Shown here one piece after another: positions 1 to 7,358 of a DNA stretch of 9,521 nucleotides (positions are counted from its first letter, which is position 1; each line of letters starts with the position of its first letter). The position numbers were made by a program, and so were the translations under genes. The notes beneath the pieces are model-generated. The model searched no databases, was not told the DNA's origin, and saw only the letters and a program-made list of their open reading frames with translations. The DNA lies in the NCBI GenBank assembly GCA_031284275.1, contig JAITAD010000012.1:1-9521 (forward strand), given 5' to 3'. Source of the stretch: Tannerellaceae bacterium (GTDB lineage Bacteria > Bacteroidota > Bacteroidia > Bacteroidales > Tannerellaceae).

Positions 1-678
1 CTGCCGCCGAACAAACCCGTCGTCGGCGAATACGTATTTACCCAGTGTGCCGGTGTCCATGCCGATGGCGACAGCAAAGGTAACCTCTACTACAACGATC
101 TCCTCCCCGAACGGTTCGGCCGTATCCGTGAGTACGCTTTGGGTAAGAACTCCGGCAAGGCGAACATCAAGAAGAATCTCGAAACGCTCGGCATCAACCT
201 TGACGAGGATTCCATGCGCCGTATCACCGACCGTATTATCGAACTCGGTGACAAGAAAGAGATCGTTACCACCGAAGACCTTCCCTACATCATCAGCGAC
301 GTTCTCCACCACGAGGCGCAGGAAAACGGCAAAGTCCGTATTCTGAATTACTCCCTTTCGTTGGCGCAAGGGCTTCGTCCCGTCGCCACGGTAAAGATAG
401 AAATCGAGGGGTGTGCTTACGAAGAATCCTCTTCCGGCGATGGGCAATACGACGCCTTCGTCCGCGCCTTACGCAAGATATACACCGGATTGGAGCGACC
501 TTTCCCTACCCTCACCAATTACTCCGTGTCCATACCCCCCGGTGGACGCACGGACGCCTTGGTACAGACCATCATCAGTTGGCAGTACGACGGCGTCGAT
601 TTCAAAACCAGAGGCCTTGATGCCGACCAGACCGAAGCCGCCATCAAGGCCACCTTGAAGATGCTCAACAAATTGTAA
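1..678 (+). CDS. LeuA-family synthase (2-isopropylmalate/homocitrate synthase type), 3' part
   Basis: The frame is open from base 1 and ends at TAA 676-678, giving the last 225 residues of a protein whose catalytic TIM barrel lies mostly outside the window. The visible part begins with the barrel-to-linker region (GEYVFTQCAGVHADGD, then GKNSGKANIKKNLETLGI), the counterpart of the '[10 protein letters not shown]' segment in LeuA. The last ~115 residues look like the LeuA allosteric domain, with GDGQYDAFVRALRKIY and IPPGGRTDALVQT. Members of the family condense acetyl-CoA with a 2-oxoacid, and the C-terminal domain usually senses the end product. Bacteroides genomes carry a similar second LeuA-like gene in their leu clusters, which this resembles. 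The exact substrate (2-oxoisovalerate, pyruvate or another oxoacid) cannot be read from this fragment. It is convergent with leuA, 12 bp away, with no room for a separate terminator. The family is confident; the specific reaction is not. Confidence 0.85.
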   Translation: MPPNKPVVGEYVFTQCAGVHADGDSKGNLYYNDLLPERFGRIREYALGKNSGKANIKKNLETLGINLDEDSMRRITDRIIELGDKKEIVTTEDLPYIISDVLHHEAQENGKVRILNYSLSLAQGLRPVATVKIEIEGCAYEESSSGDGQYDAFVRALRKIYTGLERPFPTLTNYSVSIPPGGRTDALVQTIISWQYDGVDFKTRGLDADQTEAAIKATLKMLNKL

Positions 679-690
679 TCGCCGATAAGC

Positions 691-2187
691 TTAGCAGATA
701 AACTTGTTAATGGCGTCGATAAAGGCTTCGGTGGCTGCCGCTACGATATCGGTGTTGGCCGAGAAACCGTAGAAAACGTTGCCCTGATATTCCACTTGGA
801 TATGCACCTTGCCCGTGTCGTCACTCCCCTTGTTGATGGCTTGGATGAGGAACTCCTGAATGGTCATGTCGCCATTGCTGACAGCTTTCTTTACTGCCTT
901 GATGGCTGCATCGACAGGACCGTTGCCGGCTGCCGTCTCGTAGCGTTTGACACCCGACAGGTTTAGGCAAATACTTGCCACCGGTTGTACGCCGATGCCG
1001 CTGACCACTTGCAGGTAATCCAACTTGATGCGATGGGTTTCCGTCCGGTCTTTCCCCACGAGCAGGAGGATGTCATCGTCGTTGATATCTTTCTTGCTGT
1101 CGGCAAGCTTGAGAAATTGGGCGTACACCTTGTCCAGTTTCTCCTGATCTGTTTGGATACCGAGAATGGAGAGGCGATGTTTGAGTGCGGCGCGTCCGCT
1201 ACGGGCAGTGAGAACGATGGCGTTGTCATCGATACCGATGTCTTTCGGATCGATAATTTCGTAGCTCTCGCGATTTTTCAAAACGCCGTCCTGATGGATG
1301 CCGGACGAATGAGCGAAGGCATTGCGTCCGACGATGGCTTTGTTTGGTTGGATGGGCATGTTCATCAGTGCCGATACCATGCGGCTGACGCCGTATATCT
1401 TCGTCGTGTTGATGTTGGTGGCAATATCCTTTTCGCGATGGCTGTGGAAGATCATGGTGATCTCTTCGATGGAAGTGTTGCCGGCACGTTCGCCTATACC
1501 GTTAATCGTCACTTCCACTTGACGGGCGCCGTTGAGGACACCTTGTACGGTATTGGCTGTCGCCATTCCCAAGTCATTGTGGCAGTGGGTCGAGAGGATA
1601 GCATGGTCGATGCCGGCAACATGTTCTTTGAGGAAACGAATCTTGGCGCCATATTCTTCGGGAAGGCAGTAGCCGGTCGTATCGGGAATATTGACAGTCG
1701 TTGCTCCGGCTTTGATGACGGCTTCTACCACGCGTGCAAGGTACTCGTTCTCGGTACGGCCGGCATCTTCGCAGTAGAACTCGACGTCTTCAACGTATTT
1801 TTTGGCATATTTGACGGCTGCGACGGCACGTTGGAGGATATCCTCCTGATTGGAATTGAACTTGTGCCGGATATGGTATTCCGACGTACCGATGCCGGTA
1901 TGGATACGTCCCCGCTTGGCATATTTAAGCGCCTCGGCGGCGACGTCTATGTCGTGTTCTACCGCACGGGTAAGGGCGCAGATGACCGGCCACGTGACGG
2001 CTTTGGATATTTCCACTACGCTGTTGAAGTCCCCCGGACTGGAAACGGGAAAGCCCGCTTCAATGACATCTACGCCCAACCCTTCCAACGCACGGGCTAC
2101 TTCAATCTTCTCTACCGTGTTCAGCTGGCAACCGGGTACCTGTTCGCCGTCCCGCAATGTCGTGTCAAAAACAACTAATCTGTCCAT
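691..2187 (-). CDS. leuA: 2-isopropylmalate synthase
   Basis: This gene catalyses the first committed step of leucine synthesis: acetyl-CoA plus 2-oxoisovalerate gives 2-isopropylmalate, in the cytoplasm. The 498 residues match the usual bacterial length of about 500. The N-terminal catalytic barrel opens with [10 protein letters not shown] (residues 7-16; Asp13 is a predicted metal ligand). Metal-binding [15 protein letters not shown] follows at about 199-213, with His201 and His203, and [13 protein letters not shown] at 230-242. [13 protein letters not shown] marks the subdomain linker. From about residue 385 there is a LeuA regulatory domain ending in [14 protein letters not shown], expected to mediate leucine feedback. 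The ATG start at 2185-2187 places the barrel motif at the normal distance. It lies 29 bp downstream of nth on the same strand, so it may be co-transcribed with nth or use a promoter in that short gap, where I see no strong element. No leuB, leuC or leuD is in the window. Confidence 0.96.
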   Translation of the reverse strand: MDRLVVFDTTLRDGEQVPGCQLNTVEKIEVARALEGLGVDVIEAGFPVSSPGDFNSVVEISKAVTWPVICALTRAVEHDIDVAAEALKYAKRGRIHTGIGTSEYHIRHKFNSNQEDILQRAVAAVKYAKKYVEDVEFYCEDAGRTENEYLARVVEAVIKAGATTVNIPDTTGYCLPEEYGAKIRFLKEHVAGIDHAILSTHCHNDLGMATANTVQGVLNGARQVEVTINGIGERAGNTSIEEITMIFHSHREKDIATNINTTKIYGVSRMVSALMNMPIQPNKAIVGRNAFAHSSGIHQDGVLKNRESYEIIDPKDIGIDDNAIVLTARSGRAALKHRLSILGIQTDQEKLDKVYAQFLKLADSKKDINDDDILLLVGKDRTETHRIKLDYLQVVSGIGVQPVASICLNLSGVKRYETAAGNGPVDAAIKAVKKAVSNGDMTIQEFLIQAINKGSDDTGKVHIQVEYQGNVFYGFSANTDIVAAATEAFIDAINKFIC

Positions 2188-2216
2188 TTTTCTCTATTAA
2201 AATAACGATGAAAGTA

Positions 2217-2858
2217 TTACGCAGAAAGCCCGTCGAAATAACGGCACCAAGGGCATAGCCCGCAATCTGCACAACGAGGGTTTCGGGCACGGCAGATGTA
2301 ACGGCCGTGCAGTATCAGCCAATGGTGGGCTTTGTTCAGCAGTCTGGCGGGAATGAACTTGACGAGTTCCCGTTCGGTCTCCCAAGGCGTTTTACTGTCA
2401 ATGGTGAGTCCGATACGATTAGATACGCGAAAAACGTGCGTATCCACCGGCATCGTCGGGACACCGTAGATGACGCCGGCCACGAGGTTGGCCGTCTTGC
2501 GCCCCACGCCGGGTAACCGTTGCAATTCTTCTACGGTGGACGGAATATGTCCTCCGAAGTCGTCCATCAACATTTGCGCCATCCTGACCAGATGATTCGC
2601 TTTGTTATTCGGATAGGAAACGGTGCGGATATACGGATACACCTCTTCGGGAGAGGCCGAAGCGAGCGATTGAGGAGTGGGGAAAGCTGCAAATAGCGCC
2701 GGCGTGACAATGTTCACCCGTTTGTCGGTACATTGTGCCGACAGGATAACGGCAAGAAGAAACTGAAAAGAGTCCGTGTGTCGAAGTTCGGACTCCGCCA
2801 TCGGCATGTTCTCCTCGAACCAGTTCAATACGCCTGTATACCTTTCCTCTTTTTTCAT
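2217..2858 (-). CDS. nth: Endonuclease III, DNA glycosylase/AP lyase
   Basis: This is a base-excision repair enzyme that removes oxidised pyrimidines and nicks the abasic site. At 213 residues it is close to the family's ~211. All signature elements are present. The helix-hairpin-helix LPGVGRKTANLV (115-126) carries the catalytic lysine Lys121. Asp139 in PVDTHVFRVSNR is the catalytic aspartate. The 4Fe-4S loop has Cys189, Cys196, Cys199 and Cys205 in the C-x6-C-x2-C-x5-C spacing. LLAVILSAQCTDKRVN at 34-49 is also typical. The ATG at 2856-2858 gives MKKEERYTGVLNWFEENMP, matching the length of Bacteroidetes homologues. The first 254 bp overlap, in another frame, the open 3' end of miaA on the same strand. 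A TACCTTTG promoter element sits 8 bp upstream of the ATG, so nth may be transcribed independently. Confidence 0.96.
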   Translation of the reverse strand: MKKEERYTGVLNWFEENMPMAESELRHTDSFQFLLAVILSAQCTDKRVNIVTPALFAAFPTPQSLASASPEEVYPYIRTVSYPNNKANHLVRMAQMLMDDFGGHIPSTVEELQRLPGVGRKTANLVAGVIYGVPTMPVDTHVFRVSNRIGLTIDSKTPWETERELVKFIPARLLNKAHHWLILHGRYICRARNPRCADCGLCPWCRYFDGLSA

Positions 2859-3786
2859 TGGGGCAGCAAAGGTAGGTAAAAACGCGCGATGGCGAGCTTT
2901 CCGACAGCGGGAGAGTAGCCTCTATCCAATGGATAGGAATACCGCGACGTTCCATCCCGCGAAACCACGTCATTTGCCGTTTGGCAAATTGGTGGATGGC
3001 CGTTTCTAATTGCTTTACCATGTCGTCATAGGACAATCGGCCGATGAGATGCAGGGTAAGATACTTATATTCAAGCCCGTAGTAGATAAGGTCATCGGGT
3101 GACAAACCTTCGGCGAGGAGGCGGCGGACTTCATCAAGCATTCCTTCGTCAAGGCGGCTATGGAGGCGGCGAGAGATGGATTTGCGGCGCAGGTCACGGT
3201 CGATATGTAATCCGAAAACGAGGCTTCGAAGAGCAGGATAGCCGGTGTGCGATGGCGTTTCCTGCCGGTGATATGCGGCGATTTCGATGGCGCGTATGGC
3301 TCGCCGTACAGTGTCTGTATCCGTTTTGTTATGCAGGCCTTTGTATTGAGAAAGTATTTCGCTCAGTTCCGTCAGACTTTTTCCTTCCAGTGAGCGGCGC
3401 AGTTCCGTATTTTCCGGAACGTCCCACAAGCGATAGCCGCGAAGAACGGCCTCAATGTACATACCCGTGCCCCCGCACAGAACCGGAAGTTTACCTGCGG
3501 TATGCAGTTTTTCGTACACCTGAAAAAAATCTCGCTGATAGGCGAAAACATTGTATTTCTGACCCGGCTCGCAAATATCGATCAGGTGGTAACCTGTTGG
3601 CCGACCGTCCACTTGATAGGCCACCAAATCTTTCCCCGTTCCTATATCCATTCGCCGATACACTTGTCGAGAATCCGCACTGATCACCTCCGAACCGAGT
3701 TTGTCGGCCAGCGCTACGGCCAATTCCGTTTTGCCGGAAGCGGTCGGTCCTACCACCGTAATTATATCCCAATCTTCGTTGTTCAC
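2605..3786 (-). CDS. miaA: tRNA dimethylallyltransferase, with an unusual C-terminal read-on
   Basis: MiaA transfers a dimethylallyl group to N6 of A37 in tRNAs reading UNN codons. The P-loop GPTASGKT lies close to the N-terminus, followed by SADSRQVYRRMDIGTGKD, LPVLCGGTGMYIEAVL and, near the normal end, FAKRQMTWFRGMERRG. Two starts are possible: TTG at 3822 and GTG at 3786. I prefer the GTG because it places the P-loop about 12 residues in, as in relatives, and because the TTG falls inside a promoter-like TACCTTGC. The conserved protein ends at about position 2920 (residue ~290 from the GTG, family length ~300). The frame then continues without a stop for roughly 100 residues, through the nth promoter and 254 bp of nth, to TAA at 2605. 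That tail resembles no MiaA sequence I know. It may be a real extension, a lost stop codon or an assembly error. Confidence 0.88.
   Translation of the reverse strand: MNNEDWDIITVVGPTASGKTELAVALADKLGSEVISADSRQVYRRMDIGTGKDLVAYQVDGRPTGYHLIDICEPGQKYNVFAYQRDFFQVYEKLHTAGKLPVLCGGTGMYIEAVLRGYRLWDVPENTELRRSLEGKSLTELSEILSQYKGLHNKTDTDTVRRAIRAIEIAAYHRQETPSHTGYPALRSLVFGLHIDRDLRRKSISRRLHSRLDEGMLDEVRRLLAEGLSPDDLIYYGLEYKYLTLHLIGRLSYDDMVKQLETAIHQFAKRQMTWFRGMERRGIPIHWIEATLPLSESSPSRVFTYLCCPNEKRGKVYRRIELVRGEHADGGVRTSTHGLFSVSSCRYPVGTMYRQTGEHCHAGAICSFPHSSIARFGLSRRGVSVYPHRFLSE
2867..2874 (-). promoter_or_regulatory. Bacteroidetes -7 promoter element for nth
   Basis: The minus strand reads TACCTTTG, a perfect match to the Bacteroidetes housekeeping -7 consensus TAnnTTTG. 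It ends 8 bases before the nth ATG, so transcription would begin almost at the start codon and the leader would be very short. I do not see a clear TTTG element at the expected -33 distance, so the call rests on the -7 box and its position. Confidence 0.45.
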
Positions 3787-3818
3787 CGTGCTGTGTGTTT
3801 CGTGCTCAGAAGGGAGGT

Positions 3819-3854
3819 GCAAGGTACGTCATTCCTGTAAAAAACGTAGTTTCG
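3819..3854. promoter_or_regulatory. Candidate divergent miaA / dus promoter region
   Basis: The 66-102 bp between the divergent miaA and dus genes must hold both promoters. On the minus strand TACCTTGC (3826-3819) resembles the TAnnTTTG box with one T missing, leaving a ~33 nt leader to the miaA GTG. On the plus strand TAGTTTCG (3847-3854) matches the same box with one mismatch, leaving a ~35 nt leader to the dus ATG. Both are imperfect and I see no convincing -33 elements. Confidence 0.3.
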
Positions 3855-3888
3855 TCGTCTCATGAATAAGGAGGCGTGTCGATAAACC

Positions 3889-4887
3889 ATGAAAATCGGG
3901 AAGATAGACTTGGGGCTGAATCCTGTGTTGCTGGCGCCGATGGAGGATGTGACGGATGTTGCTTTCCGCCTGATGTGCAAGCGATTTGGGGCAGATATGG
4001 TCTATACGGAGTTTATTTCGAGCGATGCCTTGGTGAGGCATGTTAACAGGACGGAACAGAAACTGCGTGTGGCGGACGAAGAAAGGCCGGTAGCCATCCA
4101 AATCTATGGCAAAGATATGGCGGCGATGGTAGAAGCGGCGCAAATAGCGGAAACGGCAGGGCCGGAGGTATTAGACCTGAACTTTGGCTGTCCGGTGAAG
4201 CGGGTTGCTGGCAAGGGCGCCGGAGCAGGTTTGTTACGGGATATTCCCTTGATGTTGCGAATAACGGAAGCGGTGGTACGGGCGGTAAAAGTACCGGTGA
4301 CGGTCAAGACACGTCTGGGGTGGGACGCCGAAAGTAAGATTATTGTCGATCTGGCAGAACGGTTGCAGGATTGTGGTATCGCCGCCCTGACCGTTCATGG
4401 TCGGACACGTGCACAGATGTATACCGGTACGGCGGATTGGACATTGATAGGAGAAGTGAAAAACAATCCCCGTATGCACATACCGATTATCGGGAATGGA
4501 GACGTGACGACGGCAGAGGGATGTCGGAGCTGTTTCGACCGTTACGGCGTTGATGCCGTGATGGTAGGGCGAGGTTCTTTGGGACGGCCATGGATATTTC
4601 GAGAGATCAAACATTTCCTTACTACGAGCGGACGACTCCCTGTGGAATCCTTTGCGTGGTATCTCTCCGTCCTGAAAGAACAGGTATGCCGTAGCGTGGA
4701 ACGTCTGGATGAACGTCGTGGCATCCTGCACATACGACGGCATCTGGCGGCGACACCCCTTTTCAAAGGTATTCCTGACTTCAGGCCTGTACGTGTGGCG
4801 ATGTTGCGTGCAGAAACGGTCGAACAATTGTTCGATATCATGGATAGGATTTCACCTCCCCGTACTATCTTTGCCTCCAAAGAGTAG
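3889..4887 (+). CDS. dus: tRNA-dihydrouridine synthase (DusB-like)
   Basis: This is a flavin enzyme that reduces specific uridines in the tRNA D-loop to dihydrouridine using NADPH. The 332 residues form a TIM barrel plus a C-terminal helical domain, the usual size. Visible motifs are LLAPMEDVTDVAFRLMCKRF (FMN-binding N-terminus), LNFGCPVKRVAGKGAGAGLL with the catalytic Cys101, VKTRLGWD with Lys140, TVHGRTRAQMYTG with His170 and Arg172, IIGNGDV, and VMVGRGSLGRPWIF near the phosphate-binding end of the barrel. The sequence is closest to the DusB branch, but which uridine it modifies cannot be decided from sequence alone. An in-frame stop (TAA 3883-3885) two codons upstream fixes ATG 3889 as the first available ATG. 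A purine-rich AAGGAGG at 3868-3874 is about 14 nt away, rather far for a ribosome site. The channel gene follows after 6 bp, so the two are probably one operon. Confidence 0.94.
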   Translation: MKIGKIDLGLNPVLLAPMEDVTDVAFRLMCKRFGADMVYTEFISSDALVRHVNRTEQKLRVADEERPVAIQIYGKDMAAMVEAAQIAETAGPEVLDLNFGCPVKRVAGKGAGAGLLRDIPLMLRITEAVVRAVKVPVTVKTRLGWDAESKIIVDLAERLQDCGIAALTVHGRTRAQMYTGTADWTLIGEVKNNPRMHIPIIGNGDVTTAEGCRSCFDRYGVDAVMVGRGSLGRPWIFREIKHFLTTSGRLPVESFAWYLSVLKEQVCRSVERLDERRGILHIRRHLAATPLFKGIPDFRPVRVAMLRAETVEQLFDIMDRISPPRTIFASKE

Positions 4888-4893
4888 AACGTT

Positions 4894-5712
4894 ATGGAAC
4901 AATGGTTGAATTTGGAGGGGATTCTTGAGAGATTGTCGCATGAAGGGGTCACGCTTGGCTTGTCTATCTTGCAAGCGCTGCTGATATTTCTGGTTGGGCG
5001 CTTTGCCATCGGCCTCATCCACCGGTTAGTAAAAAAAGTACTGGAAAAACGGGATGTAGACCCTTCGGTACGCTCTTTTGCACTCAGTTTGGTCAATATC
5101 ACCCTTACGGTGATGTTGATCATTGCCGTTATCGGAGCTTTAGGCATACAGACGACATCGTTAGCAGCTTTGGTGGCATCGGTAGGTGTTGCGGTCGGTA
5201 TGGCGCTGAGCGGTAACCTGTCCAATTTTGCCGGAGGACTGATCATCCTTCTTTTTCGTCCCTATCGTGTGGGGGATTACATCGAAGCCTTGGGAAAAGA
5301 AGGCACTGTGCGGGAAATCCAGATATTCCACACCATTATAGAAATGCCGGACAACCGTATCCTCTATATCCCTAACGGACAGATGAGTAGCGGATCGATA
5401 ACCAATTTCACGGGCGTACATCGTCGGATAGACTGGATTCTCGGAGTCGAATACGGGACGGATTTTAATCGTGTGGTGGATGTGGCGAGAAAAATTACAG
5501 AGGCCGAAACAAGATTTTTGGCAACGCCGGCTCCGCAGGTTCGGATCAGTGCTATGGGAGACAGCAGTGTCAATATTCTGGTGCGCGGATGGGTCAAGCA
5601 GTCCGATTTTTGGGAGGTACACTTCGATATGAATCGAACTTTGTACGAAGGTTTTAACGCCGCCGGTATACCTTTCGCTTTCCCCAGCCTGACGTTGTAC
5701 CAATCCAAATAA
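4894..5712 (+). CDS. mscS: Small-conductance mechanosensitive channel (MscS family)
   Basis: This is an inner-membrane heptameric channel that opens under membrane tension and releases solutes on hypo-osmotic shock. At 272 residues it is a minimal MscS, close to the 286 of E. coli, without the large N-terminal extensions of MscK-type proteins. Three membrane segments are visible: about 20-42, 61-84 and 88-122. The last carries the glycine/alanine-rich pore helix SVGVAVGMALSGNLSNFAGG. It is followed by the signature FRPYRVGDYIE and the beta domain with IPNGQMSSGSITNFT (159-173). The C-terminal alpha/beta domain ends in GIPFAFPSLTLYQSK. It starts 6 bp after dus and is probably co-transcribed with it; no functional link between the two is apparent. 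It is convergent with thyA, with 8 bp between the stop codons. Confidence 0.94.
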   Translation: MEQWLNLEGILERLSHEGVTLGLSILQALLIFLVGRFAIGLIHRLVKKVLEKRDVDPSVRSFALSLVNITLTVMLIIAVIGALGIQTTSLAALVASVGVAVGMALSGNLSNFAGGLIILLFRPYRVGDYIEALGKEGTVREIQIFHTIIEMPDNRILYIPNGQMSSGSITNFTGVHRRIDWILGVEYGTDFNRVVDVARKITEAETRFLATPAPQVRISAMGDSSVNILVRGWVKQSDFWEVHFDMNRTLYEGFNAAGIPFAFPSLTLYQSK

Positions 5713-5720
5713 CGGTCGGT

Positions 5721-6515
5721 TTATACGGAAACTTCCCCTCGGATGTGGGGATAGGGATCGTAATTGACCAAAGCAAAGTCCTCGTAACGGAAGGAAAATA
5801 TATCTTTCACGTCCGGATTGATTTTCATTTGTGGTAAAGGGCGCGGATTTCGTGTCAGTTGAAGGCGTACCTGTTCCAGATGGTTGTTGTAGATGTGTGC
5901 ATCTCCTAAGGTGTGGACGAAGTCGCCCGCTTTTAGGCCGGTCACTTGTGCTACCATGAGTAGTAGCAGGGCGTAGGAAGCGATGTTGAAGGGGAGACCG
6001 AGAAAAATATCTGCACTCCGTTGATACAATTGCAGACTTAGCCGTCCGTTGGCCACATAGAATTGAAAAAGGATGTGGCAGGGTGGCAGCTTCATCTCCG
6101 GCAAATCCCCGACGTTCCATGCACTGACGATAATGCGGCGAGAGTCGGGGTTGTGTTTGAGTGTTTCGATGACTGTTGCTATCTGGTCGATATGCCCGCC
6201 GGAACTATCCGGCCACGAGCGCCATTGGTAGCCATAGACGGGCCCGAGTTCGCCCTTTTCGTCTGCCCATTCGTTCCAGATACGCACGCCATGCTCTTGT
6301 AAATATCGGACATTCGTTTCGCCCTGTAAAAACCAAAGCAACTCATATAGAATGGATTTGGTGTGCATTTTTTTGGTTGTGAGCAAAGGGAATCCCTCTT
6401 CGAGTGGAAAACGCATCTGATAACCAAAGACGCTTATCGTCCCCGTCCCCGTCCTGTCCCCCTTTTGTATTCCATTGGTTAATACATGGTTAAGCAAATC
6501 CGCATATTGTTTCAT
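5721..6515 (-). CDS. thyA: Thymidylate synthase
   Basis: ThyA makes dTMP from dUMP with methylene-tetrahydrofolate as donor and reductant. It has 264 residues, the same length as the E. coli enzyme. The nucleophile is Cys146 in [12 protein letters not shown]. The phosphate-binding [13 protein letters not shown] (122-134) and [20 protein letters not shown] (165-184) are intact, as are GDRTGTGT near the N-terminus and [11 protein letters not shown] at 205-215. The ATG at 6513-6515 is the natural start. The gene is not followed by folA (dihydrofolate reductase), its common partner; it converges on mscS instead. Its upstream region carries two parS-like palindromes, one ending 31 and starting 16 bases before the ATG. 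A TATAAT-like hexamer (minus strand of 6551-6556) lies between them, but the Bacteroidetes TAnnTTTG box is not clear, so the promoter is unassigned. Confidence 0.97.
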   Translation of the reverse strand: MKQYADLLNHVLTNGIQKGDRTGTGTISVFGYQMRFPLEEGFPLLTTKKMHTKSILYELLWFLQGETNVRYLQEHGVRIWNEWADEKGELGPVYGYQWRSWPDSSGGHIDQIATVIETLKHNPDSRRIIVSAWNVGDLPEMKLPPCHILFQFYVANGRLSLQLYQRSADIFLGLPFNIASYALLLLMVAQVTGLKAGDFVHTLGDAHIYNNHLEQVRLQLTRNPRPLPQMKINPDVKDIFSFRYEDFALVNYDPYPHIRGEVSV

Positions 6516-6530
6516 CTTTTCTTTTTGAAT

Positions 6531-6546
6531 TGTTCCACGTGGAACA
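6531..6546. promoter_or_regulatory. parS-like centromere site 1
   Basis: A perfect 16-bp palindrome TGTTCCACGTGGAACA. It differs from the canonical chromosomal parS (TGTTTCACGTGAAACA) by one symmetric change in each half-site, a variation tolerated among ParB/Spo0J binding sites. It sits 16 bases upstream of the thyA ATG, inside the probable thyA leader or promoter. Confidence 0.75.
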
Positions 6547-6589
6547 TTTTATTATATGTGTCGTTTTCCTCTTCTCTTGTCTTCGAACA

Positions 6590-6605
6590 TGTTCCACGTG
6601 GAACA
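6590..6605. promoter_or_regulatory. parS-like centromere site 2
   Basis: Second exact copy of TGTTCCACGTGGAACA, 43 bp from the end of site 1. Here the symmetry extends four bases further on each side, making a perfect 24-bp palindrome at 6586-6609. It lies in non-coding DNA about 75 bp upstream of thyA. Confidence 0.75.
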
Positions 6606-7358
6606 TGTTTTCCCTCAAAAATGTGGGACAAAGATGGTGATTTTTTTTCTTTGTGTTTGTCACATCTCAAAATCCGCTTATCTTGTTTTCAGGACAAGTC
6701 GCTATGGCCATAACTGTACAAAAAACATTCCTGCGAAATAATGTTTGATAAAAGAAAAGAGGCGAGAAACACAATGGTGTCGGGAGAAGAATCGTTTTGT
6801 ACGGACGAAAACGTTAATGTCAATGCGGACCACAAGTTGCGAGAAAAAGGGTAACGCCTTTCGAGGATAGAGATTTCCTGCCCTCCCCCCATCGGCCATG
6901 TCCAATCCCGATGGTTTGCCAACTGCTTCGACCCTCTTCCTACCGAGAGGTTTTCAAGCAGGGTGCGAAAAGTTGGTTGCTTCTTTGAAGTAGAGATGAA
7001 TAGGAGAGATCCCTGAATCGGCGTTTACAGATATCGAAGGAAGTGTTTCCTAATATCTTTTCGAAGGAGCAAGAGTTGTTCCCCTGAAGTTTTCTGATGC
7101 CAAAATGATGGAATAATGAAGACGGATTACGAATATCCATGTTGACGTTCTTGCCATCAGAGAGATTGCACAGATTGACTGAGTGCCTATAATGGGAATG
7201 AATATGCGTGTCAATTAGATAACAATCCAAAAGGATAGTGAAAAGTTCTCCTTATGGCGCGAGGCAAGAGAAAAAGGTTCGCATAACGAAAAGGCCTATC
7301 GGAATATTCCGGCAGACCTGTTCGTTACTACATCCTTATAACGGAGGTTTGCGGACAA
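6606..7358. other. Non-coding interval between parS sites 2 and 3
   Basis: About 750 bp in which I recognise no gene on either strand. The open frames present are short (under 100 codons), have no recognisable motifs and show compositional scatter unlike the neighbouring genes. No tRNA, tmRNA, SRP RNA or RNase P RNA hallmark is present. Visible structure includes an AT-rich stretch with a run of eight Ts at 6641-6648, a hairpin-prone block at 6889-6976, a hairpin (6793-6813, stem CGTTTT/AAAACG), and a 12-bp palindrome CGGAATATTCCG at 7300-7311. No clear DnaA-box (TTATCCACA) cluster was seen. It could be centromere-associated spacer, a small RNA locus, or a decayed gene. Confidence 0.6.
6889..6976. 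other. Hairpin-rich block, possible structured RNA
   Basis: Two adjacent foldable arms lie in the gene-free interval. The first is a perfect 7-bp stem, CCATCGG (6889-6895) with CCGATGG (6908-6914), around a 12-nt loop. The second is nested: CCAA (6919-6922) with TTGG (6973-6976), CTGCTT (6923-6928) with AAGCAG (6956-6961), and CCTCT (6933-6937) with AGAGG (6946-6950) around an 8-nt loop. Either strand could be transcribed. I recognise no RNA family and no U-tract terminator follows, so this is only a candidate. Confidence 0.2.

Noticed and set aside
1988..1998. Another CACGTG core inside leuA
   Set aside because: The flanking bases do not match the TGTTC arms, so it is not a parS-like site.
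985..2178. 397-codon open frame on the plus strand opposite leuA
   Set aside because: It is antisense to a gene with every LeuA signature, has no recognisable motif, and is the kind of shadow frame expected from biased codon use.
3862..3885. Seven-codon mini-frame (ATG...TAA) just upstream of dus
   Set aside because: Too short to support, with no leader-peptide features; its stop simply confirms the dus start.
5161..6120. 319-codon minus-strand frame spanning mscS and thyA
   Set aside because: It crosses the ends of two well-supported genes in a different frame and shows no family motif.
6940..7230. 96-codon minus-strand frame in the spacer
   Set aside because: No motif, unusual composition and no recognisable homologue; it may be a chance frame, so I did not call a gene.
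6606..7358. Replication origin (oriC) in the spacer
   Set aside because: I found no cluster of DnaA boxes, and no dnaA is present; parS sites alone do not show an origin.
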